Origin: Rhizobium leguminosarum bv. trifolii WSM2297
GTDB lineage: Bacteria; Pseudomonadota; Alphaproteobacteria; Rhizobiales; Rhizobiaceae
DNA: 64,000 nucleotides
Reading direction: 5' to 3'
NCBI RefSeq assembly: GCF_000271845.1
Contig: NZ_JH719395.1
Location: 1,936,129-2,000,128 of the forward strand
Positions 9,261 to 18,622 of the stretch are shown here, piece after piece. Both the position numbers and the translations under genes were made by a program. The notes under the pieces were generated by a model that was not told where the DNA came from, ran no database searches, and saw nothing but the letters and a program-made list of their open reading frames with translations. Numbering within the stretch: position 1 is the first letter of the stretch; each line of letters opens with the position of its first letter.

Positions 9261-9277
9261 GCCAGAGAGATTCCATC

Positions 9278-10234
9278 ATGAGCAGCACCGCCGCCCGCCC
9301 CGCTTCCTCCGCCTCCGACGTAACAATGGGGCTTGCGCTGATGTTTCTTTCGGTGATGTTCTCGCCGCTCATCGATATTTTCGCCAAGCTTGCAATCGTC
9401 ACCGTCCCCTCTGCCGAGATCACCGCCGCACGGTTTGCCGTGCAGGCTCTCTGCATGCTGCCGATTGTGATATGGCGACGCAGCTTTACCGATTTTTCCT
9501 GGCGCCAGAGCCTGTTCCATGCCATCCGCGGCGCCATCATCACCGTGTCGATGATCTCTTTCGTCACGACGCTGAAATATATGGCGGTCGCCGACGCGAT
9601 TGCGATCTTCTTCGTCGAGCCGATCATCCTGACGATCCTCGGCGGCATTTTCCTGAAGGAGACGATCGGCTGGCGGCGCTATACCGCCTGCGGCGTCGGC
9701 TTCTTCGGGGCGATGCTGATCATCCAGCCAAGTTTTCAGGAGGTCGGCTATATCGCCCTCCTGCCCGTCGTCAGCGCGTTCTGCATCGCGATCTTCGTGC
9801 TGATGACCCGCGTGCTCTCGCATAAGGAGGACCCCTGGGCGATGCAGTTCCAGATGGGCATCTGGGGTCTGCTGTTTTGCGCCATCCTCCTCTATCTCAG
9901 TGACGGCACCGGCTCCGACATCTTCGATCCTGTCATGCCGGATGGTCCCGCCTGGTTCTATCTCGCCGGCGTCGGCGCCATGGCCGCGATCGCCGGCATC
10001 TTCGGCGTCTATGCCTATCGCGCGGCACCGGCCTCGACGCTGGCGCCGCTGCAATATTTCGAGATCGTCTCGGCGACGATCTTTGCCTGGCTGGTTTTCG
10101 GCGACTTTCCGAATGCGGTCAAATGGCTCGGCATCATGATCATCATGGCATCGGGCCTGTACATCCTCTGGCGCGAGCGCCGCTTTGCTTCAAAGCCTGT
10201 ATCCGATACATCTGAGGTGACGCTGGCGCCGTAG
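9278..10234 (+). CDS. EamA/DMT-family transporter
   Basis: Second DMT-superfamily permease in the window, 318 residues, about ten hydrophobic helices with the internal EamA duplication (first half from LALMFLSVMFSPLIDIFAKLA, second from AWFYLAGVGAMAAIAGIFGVYAYRAAP). ATG at 9278 is chosen because AGAGAG lies upstream and the protein otherwise gains a non-hydrophobic tail. Resembles the RhaT/RarD-like exporters with an SAM-independent role; substrate unknown. It starts 17 bp after the hydrolase and is followed 16 bp later by the CoA-transferase gene, so 8331-13105 may be one transcription unit. Confidence 0.87.
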   Translation: MSSTAARPASSASDVTMGLALMFLSVMFSPLIDIFAKLAIVTVPSAEITAARFAVQALCMLPIVIWRRSFTDFSWRQSLFHAIRGAIITVSMISFVTTLKYMAVADAIAIFFVEPIILTILGGIFLKETIGWRRYTACGVGFFGAMLIIQPSFQEVGYIALLPVVSAFCIAIFVLMTRVLSHKEDPWAMQFQMGIWGLLFCAILLYLSDGTGSDIFDPVMPDGPAWFYLAGVGAMAAIAGIFGVYAYRAAPASTLAPLQYFEIVSATIFAWLVFGDFPNAVKWLGIMIIMASGLYILWRERRFASKPVSDTSEVTLAP

Positions 10235-10250
10235 AAACGGACGAGGGAAT

Positions 10251-11450
10251 ATGACGGAGACGACGAAAAAGCCGCCGCTTGCCGGCATAAGGGTGATCGA
10301 GCTTGCCCGGGTGCTCGCCGGCCCCTGGGCGGGCCAGATGCTCGCCGATCTCGGCGCCGACGTCATCAAGGTCGAAAATCCCGATGGCGGCGACGATACC
10401 CGCCAATGGGGCCCGCCCTTCGTCGAAGATGCGGATGGCGAAAACCTCTCGGCCGCCTATTACCACGCCGCCAATCGCGGCAAACGCTCCGTCACCGCCG
10501 ATCTGAAGAGCGAGGAAGGCCAGGATCTGGTCCGCCGCCTTGTTGCCACCGCCGATGTGGTGATCGAGAATTTCAAGCTCGGCGGCCTCGTCAAATACGG
10601 CCTCGATTACGACAGCCTGCGCAAGCTGAACCCGAAGCTCGTCTATTGTTCGATCACCGGTTTCGGCCAGACCGGCCCCTCTGCCGGCCTCGCCGGCTAT
10701 GATTACATCGTCCAGGGCATGTCCGGTTTCATGTCGATCACCGGCGAGCCGGACGGCCAGCCGATGAAGGCCGGCGTTGCCATCGCCGATATCTTCACCG
10801 GCATCTATGCCGTTTCGGCGATCGAAGCCGCGCTGATCCACGCGCTGAAAACAGGCGAAGGCCAGCTCGTCGACATGGCGCTGCTCGACGTGCAATCGGC
10901 CGTGCTTGCCAATCAGAACATGAATTACCTGGTCTCCGGCACCGCACCCACCCGCCTCGGCAATGCCCATCCGAATATCTCGCCCTATGAGGTCGTGCCG
11001 GCGGCCGACGGTTATCTTATCCTGGCGGTTGGAAACGACGGCCAGTTCCGCCGCCTCTGCACCATTCTTGGCCTGGAGACGGTGGCCGGCGACGAGCGTT
11101 TCGCCACCAACAAGGCCCGCGTCGCCAATCGCGGCGAAGTCCGCCGGCTCATCTCCACCGAGACGCTGAAATGGCAGAAGGCAGATCTGTTGAAGGCCTG
11201 CGAGGAGAATGGGGTTCCCGCCGGTCCGATCAACACGATCGAGGAGATGTTCGCCGATCCGCAGGTGGAAGCTCGCGGCCTGCGCATTGATCTTGCCGAT
11301 GCTGCCGGCACTGTGATCCCCGGGGTGAGGACACCGGTGGTGCTGTCGGAGACGCCGCTGCGTTATAGCAGGCCAAGCCCGCGTCTCGGCGAACACACGG
11401 AAGAAATTCTGGCGGAACTCACTGAGCGCGAGAGGAAAGCATCGTCATGA
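10251..11450 (+). CDS. CaiB/BaiF family III CoA-transferase
   Basis: Class III CoA-transferase moving CoA between carboxylic acids. The 399-residue length is typical of formyl-CoA transferase-like enzymes. The N terminus (LAGIRVIELARVLAGPWAGQ, then LADLGADVIKVENP) is the family signature, with GYDYIVQGMSGFMSITG near 150 and the probable catalytic aspartate in MALLDV near 212. Its stop overlaps the start of the thiamine-diphosphate enzyme by four bases, so the two are translationally coupled. The pair recalls formyl-CoA transferase plus oxalyl-CoA decarboxylase arrangements, but the partner is acetolactate-synthase-like, so the acyl substrate is unknown. Confidence 0.92.
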   Translation: MTETTKKPPLAGIRVIELARVLAGPWAGQMLADLGADVIKVENPDGGDDTRQWGPPFVEDADGENLSAAYYHAANRGKRSVTADLKSEEGQDLVRRLVATADVVIENFKLGGLVKYGLDYDSLRKLNPKLVYCSITGFGQTGPSAGLAGYDYIVQGMSGFMSITGEPDGQPMKAGVAIADIFTGIYAVSAIEAALIHALKTGEGQLVDMALLDVQSAVLANQNMNYLVSGTAPTRLGNAHPNISPYEVVPAADGYLILAVGNDGQFRRLCTILGLETVAGDERFATNKARVANRGEVRRLISTETLKWQKADLLKACEENGVPAGPINTIEEMFADPQVEARGLRIDLADAAGTVIPGVRTPVVLSETPLRYSRPSPRLGEHTEEILAELTERERKASS

Positions 11451-13105
11451 AAAAGACCGGCGGGGAACTGATCGTCGAGGCGCTGAAGGCGAACGGCGTC
11501 AAACGTCTGTCCTGCGTGCCCGGCGAGAGCTTCCTCGCGGTCCTCGACGCGCTACGCGACAGCGAGATCGACGTCCTCGTCTGCCGCCAGGAGGGCGGGG
11601 CGGCGATGATGGCGGATTGCTGGGGCAGGCTGACCGGCGAACCCGGCATTTGCATGGTCACCCGCGGTCCCGGCGCCACCAACGCCTCTGCCGGTCTGCA
11701 TATATCAAAGCAGGATTCGATCCCGATGATCCTCTTCATCGGCCAGGTGCAGCGCGAAGCGCGCGAGCGCGAGGCCTTTCAGGAGGTCGAATTCCGCCGC
11801 GCCTTCACCGAATTCGCCAAATGGGTGGGCGAGATCGACGATGCCGCCCGCATTCCCGAGTTCGTCACTCGCGCCTTTGCGGTGGCGACCTCCGGCCGCC
11901 CCGGCCCCGTGGTGCTGACACTGCCGGAAGACATGCTGCGCGACGAGGTCGAGGCGCCCCGCGCCAGGCGCTATGCCGGCGTCGAGGCCCATCCCGGCCG
12001 CAGCCAGATCGACGACTTTTATCTCAGACTCTTGAAGGCCGAGCGGCCGATGGTGATCCTCGGCGGCACGCGCTGGGATGCCGATGCCGTCGCCGATTTC
12101 GCAATCTTCGCCGAGCGTTTCCAACTGCCGGTCGGCTGCTCCTTCCGCCGGCAAATGCTGTTCGATCATCTCCACCCCTGCTATGCCGGCGATGTCGGCA
12201 TCGGCATCAATCCGGCACTCGCCAAGGAGATCAAGGAGAGCGACCTGCTGATCCTGCTCGGCGCCCGCATGTCGGAAATGCCGTCCTCGTCCTATACGCT
12301 GATCGACATTCCCTACCCCCAGCAATCGCTAGTCCATATCTATCCCGATCCTTCCGAACTCGGGCGCATTTACCGCCCGGATGTCGCCATCTGCGCCGCG
12401 CCGGCTGATTTCGTCGAAGCACTCGCTGATCTGGAAGCGCCGGCCGAGCCGCACTGGGCGGAGCATACACAGCGCATGCACCAGGCCTATCTCGCCTGGT
12501 CGAAGCCGCCAGCGACAGGCCCGGGCGCCGTCCACATGGGGCCGATCATGGAATGGCTGGAGGCCAATACCGGGCCGGACACGATCTTCACCAACGGCGC
12601 CGGCAACTACGCCATCTGGGTGCACCGCTTTCACCGTTTCCGCCGCTTCAACACCCAGGCCGCCCCCACCTCCGGCTCGATGGGTTACGGCCTGCCCGCC
12701 GCCGTCGCCGCCAAGCGGCTGTTTCCCGAGCGCGAGGTCATCTGTTTTGCCGGCGACGGCTGTTTCCTGATGCACGGCCAGGAATTCGCCACTGCCATGC
12801 GCTACGGTCTGCCGATCATATCAGTCGTCGTCAATAACGGCATTTACGGCACGATCCGCATGCATCAGGAGCGCGAATATCCTGGCCGCGTCAGCAGCAC
12901 CGATCTGACCAACCCCGACTTCGCAGCCCTTGCCCGCGCCTATGGCGGCCATGGCGAGACGGTGGAAAGCACCGAGCAATTCGCCCCTGCCTTCGAGAGG
13001 GCGCGCCAAAGCGGCAAGCCGGCGATTATCGAGGTCAAACTCGATCCGGAAGCGATCACGCCGACCAGAACGCTGTCCGAAATCGCCCAAACAAAAAGCC
13101 GGTGA
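11447..13105 (+). CDS. Thiamine diphosphate-dependent enzyme, acetolactate synthase-like large subunit
   Basis: 552-residue ThDP enzyme with the three expected domains. The N-terminal PYR domain has the catalytic glutamate in VCRQEGGAAMMAD near residue 50 and TRGPGATNASAG near 73. The central domain spans about 190-330. The C-terminal PP domain has the ThDP motif GDGCFLMHGQEFATAMRYGL followed by VVNNGIYGTI (GDGX-NN signature). Closest by feel to acetolactate synthase-like paralogues, not to true IlvB: no small subunit gene follows. Overlaps the CoA-transferase by ATGA. Function on an acyl-CoA or 2-keto acid is inference. Confidence 0.88.
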   Translation: MKKTGGELIVEALKANGVKRLSCVPGESFLAVLDALRDSEIDVLVCRQEGGAAMMADCWGRLTGEPGICMVTRGPGATNASAGLHISKQDSIPMILFIGQVQREAREREAFQEVEFRRAFTEFAKWVGEIDDAARIPEFVTRAFAVATSGRPGPVVLTLPEDMLRDEVEAPRARRYAGVEAHPGRSQIDDFYLRLLKAERPMVILGGTRWDADAVADFAIFAERFQLPVGCSFRRQMLFDHLHPCYAGDVGIGINPALAKEIKESDLLILLGARMSEMPSSSYTLIDIPYPQQSLVHIYPDPSELGRIYRPDVAICAAPADFVEALADLEAPAEPHWAEHTQRMHQAYLAWSKPPATGPGAVHMGPIMEWLEANTGPDTIFTNGAGNYAIWVHRFHRFRRFNTQAAPTSGSMGYGLPAAVAAKRLFPEREVICFAGDGCFLMHGQEFATAMRYGLPIISVVVNNGIYGTIRMHQEREYPGRVSSTDLTNPDFAALARAYGGHGETVESTEQFAPAFERARQSGKPAIIEVKLDPEAITPTRTLSEIAQTKSR

Positions 13106-13146
13106 GAGCGTCACCGGCTTCAAGAAATCTCAAACCCTATGCGACC

Positions 13147-13494
13147 TCAGTCGATCGCAGCCGTGACGATGAATTCGACCTTGTATTTCGGCGCAGCGAG
13201 CTTGGCTTCGCTGGTGGCGCGGGCCGGCGGGTTGGCCGGATCGATCCAGGCTTCCCAGGCAGCGTTCATTTCGGCGAAATAAGCGATGTCGGAGAGGTAG
13301 ACGATCGTCTGCAGGATCTTCGACTTGTTGCTGCCTGAGGCAGCCAGCAGGCGGTCGACTTCGGCAAGCGAGGACTTGCACTGATCGGTGACGCTTTCGC
13401 CCTCGCCGACCTGGCCTGCGAGATAGACCGTGTTGCCGTGAATGACGGCGCCGCTCATGCGCGCGCCGACGTCGATACGCTTAATGCTCATCAT
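13147..13494 (-). CDS. RidA family (YjgF/YER057c/UK114) protein
   Basis: Small trimeric enamine/imine deaminase-type protein, 115 residues (114 if the second ATG is used). Family traits: G-NTVYLAGQVG near residue 20 and the GWEAWIDPANPPAR-like end region with the conserved arginine in PPARATSEAKL. Paired ATG codons at 13494 and 13491 follow CAGGAG; spacing favours the second. It is convergent with the thiamine enzyme and lies just upstream of a rhodanese/DUF442-like gene on the same strand. RidA proteins clear reactive enamine intermediates of pyridoxal-dependent enzymes. Confidence 0.92.
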   Translation of the reverse strand: MMSIKRIDVGARMSGAVIHGNTVYLAGQVGEGESVTDQCKSSLAEVDRLLAASGSNKSKILQTIVYLSDIAYFAEMNAAWEAWIDPANPPARATSEAKLAAPKYKVEFIVTAAID

Positions 13495-13566
13495 AGTCTC
13501 CTGAGTGAATGGAAGATGGCGGCGCTGCGGCGCAGCGCCGGAAATGGGGACCCGAAACGCTGGGGC

Positions 13567-13905
13567 TCAGCTACGGATATGGTGGGTCTTCTGATAAATC
13601 GCCGTCGAGCGGGCGCCGGAGCGGCAATAGCCGAGCATCGGCCGCGGGAATTCGTCGAGCGCATCGACCATGCCCTGCACCGCTTCCTCGGTCACGCCCA
13701 TCGGCCCGACAGGCACATGGGCGATATCGAGACCGAGTTCCTTGGCGCGCGCCTCGATGACCGAGAACGACGTCTGATCGGGGCTTTCGTGGTCGGGGCG
13801 GTGGCAGACGATGGATTTGAACCCCAGCGCCTTGATCTCGTCGAGCTCCTCAAGCGTGATCTGGCCCGAAACAGAATATTCATCGTCGATCTGGCGAATA
13901 TCCAT
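13567..13905 (-). CDS. TIGR01244 / DUF442 family phosphatase- or sulfurtransferase-like protein
   Basis: 112-residue single-domain protein of the beta-lactamase hydrolase-like (Blh N-domain, DUF442) family. MDIRQIDDEYSVSGQIT at the start and GFKSIVCHRPDHE near residue 29 are typical. The active-site loop is GYCRSGARST near 93: cysteine plus glycine and arginine in a rhodanese-type CRSGxR rather than the classical HCX5R of tyrosine phosphatases. In other bacteria such domains occur with sulfide-oxidising persulfide dioxygenases; none is seen here, so the role is open. ATG 13905 follows GGAGACAAGACG. Confidence 0.88.
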   Translation of the reverse strand: MDIRQIDDEYSVSGQITLEELDEIKALGFKSIVCHRPDHESPDQTSFSVIEARAKELGLDIAHVPVGPMGVTEEAVQGMVDALDEFPRPMLGYCRSGARSTAIYQKTHHIRS

Positions 13906-13976
13906 CGTCTTGTCTCCTCAAAATCGTGGGCTGAAGGTCTACGACGGGAGGCCGGCAAGCGTCAACAACACTTCAC

Positions 13977-14816
13977 TTACACGAAGGCGAAGGTCAGCAC
14001 ATAGCTGCGGCTCTCGCCAGGCGCCAGCATATTGAACTCACCGGCGGCCTGAAGCTCGTCGCGCGTGACCCAGCGATGCGAGACCGGCTCGATGCCGATG
14101 ATATGAGCGGGCGCCTTCTGGTTCCGCCAGACCTGCAGGTAAGGCAGCGTGTCGGCGTGGAAGCGGACGCGGAGCGTCCTGCCGCCGATCGCGGCGATCG
14201 GTCCGAGGCGAACCTCTGCGAAACCTTGCTCGGTCGCCGGCGCCGCCACACAGAAGATGCCGCCCGGTTCTTCGCCGAATGTCCATAGGAAACCGCCATT
14301 CTCCAGCATCCGGCCTTCCAGCCGTGTGCCCTCGTCCAGCCATTTGCCGCCGGTGTTCATGTGATACATCAGGAAGGTCGGCACCGTCTGGTCGCTGGTA
14401 TTGACGACCCGGTCCTCGAGCCGCACCTCACCGCTCGCCCCGTCGATCCGCCACAGCCGCTCGATGCGCTGCGGCAGTCCCTCGACGGTCACGATGTCGA
14501 TATCGGCGCGGCATTCGGCATTGCCGTTCTCGTACTTCGTCCACAGCACCTTGGCCGCATGGCCGGGGGCCGATCCGTGCAGTGGATAGACCTTGCCGTC
14601 GGCGCGGCCGGCGATCGGCTGGCGGTGACGGATATGATCCGGGCCGCAGGTGAACAGGAAGCCTTCGAGAGAGTGATCGATTCGCGGATCGCCATCGTCG
14701 GGAATGGCGCGTTTCGGCGCCATATCGACGCCTTCGACGATGCATCCGCCGATATCCAGCACCGATGTTTCATCCAGCATCAGGCGCGGCCCGCTTGCGG
14801 CGGCAAATTCGATCAT
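13977..14816 (-). CDS. DUF4432 / aldose 1-epimerase-like protein
   Basis: 279-residue galactose-mutarotase-like beta-sandwich protein. Recognisable features are the HRQPIAGRADGKVYPLHGS segment near residue 64 (the histidine region), RIERLWRIDGASGEVRLEDRVVN near 115 and YHMNTGGKWLDEG, similar to the catalytic H and E regions of mutarotase-like proteins. ATG 14816 follows AAGGAGACCCGAG. The gene stands alone on the minus strand between the DUF442-type gene and the divergent L,D-transpeptidase. Sugar epimerase activity is inferred from fold only. Confidence 0.82.
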   Translation of the reverse strand: MIEFAAASGPRLMLDETSVLDIGGCIVEGVDMAPKRAIPDDGDPRIDHSLEGFLFTCGPDHIRHRQPIAGRADGKVYPLHGSAPGHAAKVLWTKYENGNAECRADIDIVTVEGLPQRIERLWRIDGASGEVRLEDRVVNTSDQTVPTFLMYHMNTGGKWLDEGTRLEGRMLENGGFLWTFGEEPGGIFCVAAPATEQGFAEVRLGPIAAIGGRTLRVRFHADTLPYLQVWRNQKAPAHIIGIEPVSHRWVTRDELQAAGEFNMLAPGESRSYVLTFAFV

Positions 14817-15070
14817 CTCGGGTCTCCTTGAGGGTTTATGCCCGCCTCAGCGTTAGGTTTTGCGCCGTCATTCGTCAATCGGCGCCATTCCCATCTTGTG
14901 TTTTTGCCGCAACCATGGATTTTGCGGAACTGACACGAAGACGCAAACGTTTATGAGTAAAAGGAAATCTTAGTGAATTTCATATTTTGTTCAGCACGGT
15001 TTCATAAATTCCACACTAGCGTCAAAATTCGCGGGTGTGTGTCTGCCAGTCACTGTTCGAGGTGTGAGAC

Positions 15071-16474
15071 GTGAATCGCTTTTTGAAGTCGGCATTTTCT
15101 CTTGCGGCCGTGCTGGCAGCCGTTGCGGCTGCAGCGCCGGAGGCAGGCGCGCAGCAGTTTCGTGACCGCCGCCAGAGCGACATCGTGCTGGTGACGCCGA
15201 GCGGCGAAATTCTCGACTATGTCCCGCGGGGCTATAACTACGCCCGCGACCGCAGCGGCAATCGCGTGCTGATCGACGACTACGGCAACGTCGTTGCCAC
15301 CGAGATGCGCGCCCGCGGCTACTATCCGCCGCGCCCCGGCCCGCGGGGCGATGTCTATGCCGACCAGGGCGGCAACGATCCCTATTATGCCGACAACAAC
15401 ACCTATGGCGACAGCCGTTATTCCGAGCGTGGTGCGGTCACCGGCGGCATCCCGCGCGATGCGGCGATCGAACGCCTACCACTCGGCGAGCAGCCCTATC
15501 CCGAGGACAACAGCATCGGCAATCCGCAGCCGGGCGACGACTATGCCTCGATCGATCCCGACCAGCAGATTCCGCCCGCCGACGCGCCCGCGGCCGCGCC
15601 TGATGAACCCGTCATCACGCTGAAGAACAAGTCGAAGCCGGAGATCGTCGCGCTGCAGGTCTTCCTCGACCGCGCCGGCATCTCGCCCGGCGTCATCGAC
15701 GGCCATATGGGTTCGAACGTCACCAAGTCGATCTATGCCTATGACCAGATGACCGGCTCCAAGCTCGACCCGAACGATACCGATGCCATTCTGGAAGAAC
15801 TGCGCATGAACGGCGGCCTGCCCGTCGTCAGCTACACGATCACGCCGGCCGACGCCGCCGGCCCCTTCGTCGCACAGATCCCGGAAGACTATTCGCATAA
15901 GGCGCTGCTGCCGTCGCTTGCCTATACATCGACCACCGAAATGCTGGCCGAGCGCTTCCACATGGATGAGGCCTTCCTCAAGGAGATGAACCCCGGCGCC
16001 GATTTCAGCGTTGCCGGCACCGTCATCAAGGTCGTCAATCCGGGTGAGCCGAAGAGCGGCGAGGTTGCCCGCATCATCGCCGACAAAGGCCGCAAGCAGG
16101 TCTTTGCCTATGACGGCGCCGGCAATCTCATTGCCGCCTATCCGGCATCCATCGGTTCCACCGACACGCCCTCCCCGTCGGGCACCGTGACGGTCGAACG
16201 CGTCGCGTTCAATCCCGGCTACACCTACAATCCGAAGATCAATTTCCAGCAGGGCGCCAACGACAAGATCCTCAACATCCCGCCCGGCCCGAACGGCCCG
16301 GTCGGCACCGTCTGGATGGCGTTGTCCAGGCCGACTTACGGCATCCACGGCACGCCCGAGCCTTCCAAGATCGGCCGCACCCAGAGCCACGGCTGTATCC
16401 GCCTGACCAATTGGGATGCGACCGAGCTTGCCAAGATGGTCAAGCCGGGAGTGACGGTCGAATTCGTCGACTGA
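15071..16474 (+). CDS. L,D-transpeptidase (YkuD/ErfK family) with peptidoglycan-binding domain
   Basis: Periplasmic enzyme forming 3-3 peptidoglycan cross-links or linking wall to outer-membrane proteins; L,D-transpeptidases are numerous in Rhizobiales. The 467-residue protein starts at GTG 15071 with a signal peptide ending AAPEAGAQQ, then a low-complexity tyrosine/proline/aspartate-rich segment (about 55-180), a PG_binding_1 domain (KPEIVALQVFLDRAGI near 195), a LysM-like stretch, and the YkuD domain whose catalytic motif HGTPEPSKIGRTQSHGCIRL carries the cysteine near residue 440. Followed by a strong terminator at 16497. Confidence 0.93.
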   Translation: MNRFLKSAFSLAAVLAAVAAAAPEAGAQQFRDRRQSDIVLVTPSGEILDYVPRGYNYARDRSGNRVLIDDYGNVVATEMRARGYYPPRPGPRGDVYADQGGNDPYYADNNTYGDSRYSERGAVTGGIPRDAAIERLPLGEQPYPEDNSIGNPQPGDDYASIDPDQQIPPADAPAAAPDEPVITLKNKSKPEIVALQVFLDRAGISPGVIDGHMGSNVTKSIYAYDQMTGSKLDPNDTDAILEELRMNGGLPVVSYTITPADAAGPFVAQIPEDYSHKALLPSLAYTSTTEMLAERFHMDEAFLKEMNPGADFSVAGTVIKVVNPGEPKSGEVARIIADKGRKQVFAYDGAGNLIAAYPASIGSTDTPSPSGTVTVERVAFNPGYTYNPKINFQQGANDKILNIPPGPNGPVGTVWMALSRPTYGIHGTPEPSKIGRTQSHGCIRLTNWDATELAKMVKPGVTVEFVD

Positions 16475-16496
16475 ACCTACAGCAGCAACGTGAAGA

Positions 16497-16525
16497 GGCC
16501 GCCGGATCGCTCCGGCGGCCTTTTT
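16497..16525 (+). terminator. Rho-independent terminator of the L,D-transpeptidase gene
   Basis: GGCCGCCGGA, loop TCGC, TCCGGCGGCC and then TTTTT. Placed 22 bp after the stop codon. Confidence 0.92.
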
Positions 16526-16543
16526 CGTTTTATGCAGGATCTG

Positions 16544-17242
16544 TCAGGCCGCCGTCGCCATCCGGGCCGACGCCGTTAGCCTGGCCGGCAGCTTGCTCAT
16601 TATTTCCTCGGCGAAACAGGTGGCGTTCTCACGCGCCTTGTCGAGATTGCTGACGCGCGCAGGGTCGATCGTGTGCAGCGTGCCGCCACAGTCGAAGATG
16701 TCGCGGAAGGCCGAGCGTTCGATGATGGCGGTGTCCAGCACCGGCACATGTCGCTCGCTGAGCAGCGACTTGACGAGCTGCAGCGCCCGGGTCGTCACCA
16801 TCGAGTTGACGCGGGTCAGCACCACCGAATGACCGATTTTGATACCCGCCTTTTCGTCCAGATACTGCAGCAGTTCGAGCACCTGTGCGCCGCCGCGCGC
16901 ATCCATTGCACAGCCCTGGATCGGGATCAGCACATGATCAGAAAGGCCGACGGCAGTGGCGAGCAGCGGATTGCGCGCACCCGGCAGGTCGACGATGAAA
17001 TAGTCGGTATTGTGCTTGTTCTCGCTGATATGCAGCGGCAGCGAGGCGGTGGTCACGAAATCGATCACCGAAACATTGGGCACATGCCCCGATATGTCGT
17101 GCCAGCGCGAAATCCAGTGCTGGGGATCGGCGTCGAGAATGGTGACGCGGAAACCCTTGCGGGCAAGCTCGGTGGCGAGCAGGAGAACAGCGGTCGTCTT
17201 GCCGGCGCCACCCTTGGTGTTTGCGAATGTAATGACAGGCAT
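16544..17242 (-). CDS. Orphan ParA/MinD-family ATPase (VirC1-like)
   Basis: Deviant Walker ATPase, 232 residues. The nucleotide-binding loop is KGGAGKTT at residues 10-17 (with the signature first lysine), followed by ILDADPQHW near 40 and YFIVDLPG near 82. No parB gene or centromere-like repeats are adjacent, so this is an orphan ParA rather than a chromosome or plasmid partition pair; the shape is like VirC1 and other solitary ParA proteins that position cargo. ATG 17242 follows CGAGGACCGAAC; an upstream ATG at 17293 gives a non-family extension. Convergent with the transpeptidase gene. Confidence 0.86.
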   Translation of the reverse strand: MPVITFANTKGGAGKTTAVLLLATELARKGFRVTILDADPQHWISRWHDISGHVPNVSVIDFVTTASLPLHISENKHNTDYFIVDLPGARNPLLATAVGLSDHVLIPIQGCAMDARGGAQVLELLQYLDEKAGIKIGHSVVLTRVNSMVTTRALQLVKSLLSERHVPVLDTAIIERSAFRDIFDCGGTLHTIDPARVSNLDKARENATCFAEEIMSKLPARLTASARMATAA

Positions 17243-17413
17243 GTTCGGTCCTCGGAAGGAAATAGCACGAGCCGGTATCGCTCTCTTACGCACTGTCGGA
17301 GCATCGTGCGGTTAAGCTATCCTTTACAATCATGGTTAACAAATCCCAAACGCGCCCGCCGAAATTGCAGCCTGTATTTTTCACATCCCTAAAATTGGGG
17401 ATGCCGCCAATAT

Positions 17414-17446
17414 AAAAAAAGCCCGGAAGGCCAAAGCCTTCCGGGC
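17414..17446 (-). terminator. Rho-independent terminator of the permease-to-alcohol dehydrogenase operon
   Basis: Minus-strand stem GCCCGGAAGGC / GCCTTCCGGGC with a 4-base loop followed by a run of seven T (A-run at 17414-17420). It sits 25 bp past the alcohol dehydrogenase stop. Confidence 0.9.
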
Positions 17447-17470
17447 CTATCCGCAGGGTCGGCATCTAAC

Positions 17471-18622
17471 TCAGAAGCATTCCTTGAAAAGCGCCTTGGT
17501 ATTTTCGAGCGTCATCGCAACCGGGTTGCCGCCCGCGCTCGGATCCTCGATTGCCATGGCCGACAGTTCATCGATGCGGTCGGGGGCGATTCCCATCGCC
17601 GTCAGCGTCTCCGGCACGCCGAGTTCGGCGCGCAGCTTCAATACATAGTCGTAAAAGCCGTCGAAACCGCCCGAAATACCGAGATAGGCGGCGGCGCGGC
17701 CGATCTTCTCCTCGATCGCCTTGCGATTGAAGCGCAGCACCGCCGGCATGACAACCGCATTGGTCATGCCGTGATGGGTGTTGTAGACGGCGCCGATCGG
17801 GTGCGACAGCGCATGAATGGCGCCAAGCCCCTTCTGGAAGGCGACCGCGCCCATGGCAGCGGCGGCCATCATGTTGGCGCGGGCTTCGAGATCGGTGCCT
17901 TCCCTGTAGGCCCGCGGCAGGAATTCCTTGACGAGCCGCATGCCTTCGAGCGCGATGCCGGCCGACATCGGGTGATAGAAGGGCGAGGAATAGGCCTCCA
18001 GGCAATGGGCGAAGGCATCCATGCCAGTGCCGGCCGTGATGATCTTCGGCATGCCGACGGTCAGTTCGGGATCGGAGATGACGACGCCCGGCAGGAACTT
18101 CGGATGGAAGATGATCTTCTTCACATGCGTGACGGAATTGGTGATGACGCTGGCGCGCCCGACTTCCGAGCCGGTGCCGGCGGTCGTCGGCACCGCGACG
18201 ATCGGCGCGATGCCCTCGAGGCTGGCGCGCGTCCACCAGTCGCCGATATCCTCGAAGTCCCAAACCGGCCGGGTCTGGCCGGCCATGAAGGCGACGCACT
18301 TGCCGAGGTCGAGACCAGAGCCGCCGCCGAAGGCGACGACGCCGTCATGGTCGCCATCCTTGAAGGCCCTGACGCCGGCCTCGAGGTTCTTCTCGTTCGG
18401 GTTCGGATCGACATCGGCAAAGATCGCCCGGCCGAGGCCGGCATCTTCGAGGATATCGAGCGCATTCTTGGTGATCGCCATCGAGGCGAGGCCGCGGTCG
18501 GTGACGAGTAGCGGCTTCTTGATGCCGAGGCTCTTGCAGGCGTCGGCCAGTTCCTTGATCCGGCCCCGGCCGAGCTTGACCGATGTCGGGTAGCTCCAGT
18601 TTGCGGTGATGTTGCTGCTCAT
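17471..18622 (-). CDS. Iron-containing alcohol dehydrogenase
   Basis: Group III NAD(P)-dependent alcohol dehydrogenase of 383 residues. Cofactor motif GGGSGLDLGK near residue 99; metal ligands in GMDAFAHCLEAYSS (Asp and His) near 200 and in HALSHPIGAVYNTHHGMTNA (two His) near 265. Start ATG at 18622 overlaps the aldehyde dehydrogenase stop by ATGA, so the two are coupled and probably act in sequence (aldehyde/alcohol steps) on the product of the glutamine-synthetase-like ligase upstream in the same operon. Confidence 0.93.
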   Translation of the reverse strand: MSSNITANWSYPTSVKLGRGRIKELADACKSLGIKKPLLVTDRGLASMAITKNALDILEDAGLGRAIFADVDPNPNEKNLEAGVRAFKDGDHDGVVAFGGGSGLDLGKCVAFMAGQTRPVWDFEDIGDWWTRASLEGIAPIVAVPTTAGTGSEVGRASVITNSVTHVKKIIFHPKFLPGVVISDPELTVGMPKIITAGTGMDAFAHCLEAYSSPFYHPMSAGIALEGMRLVKEFLPRAYREGTDLEARANMMAAAAMGAVAFQKGLGAIHALSHPIGAVYNTHHGMTNAVVMPAVLRFNRKAIEEKIGRAAAYLGISGGFDGFYDYVLKLRAELGVPETLTAMGIAPDRIDELSAMAIEDPSAGGNPVAMTLENTKALFKECF

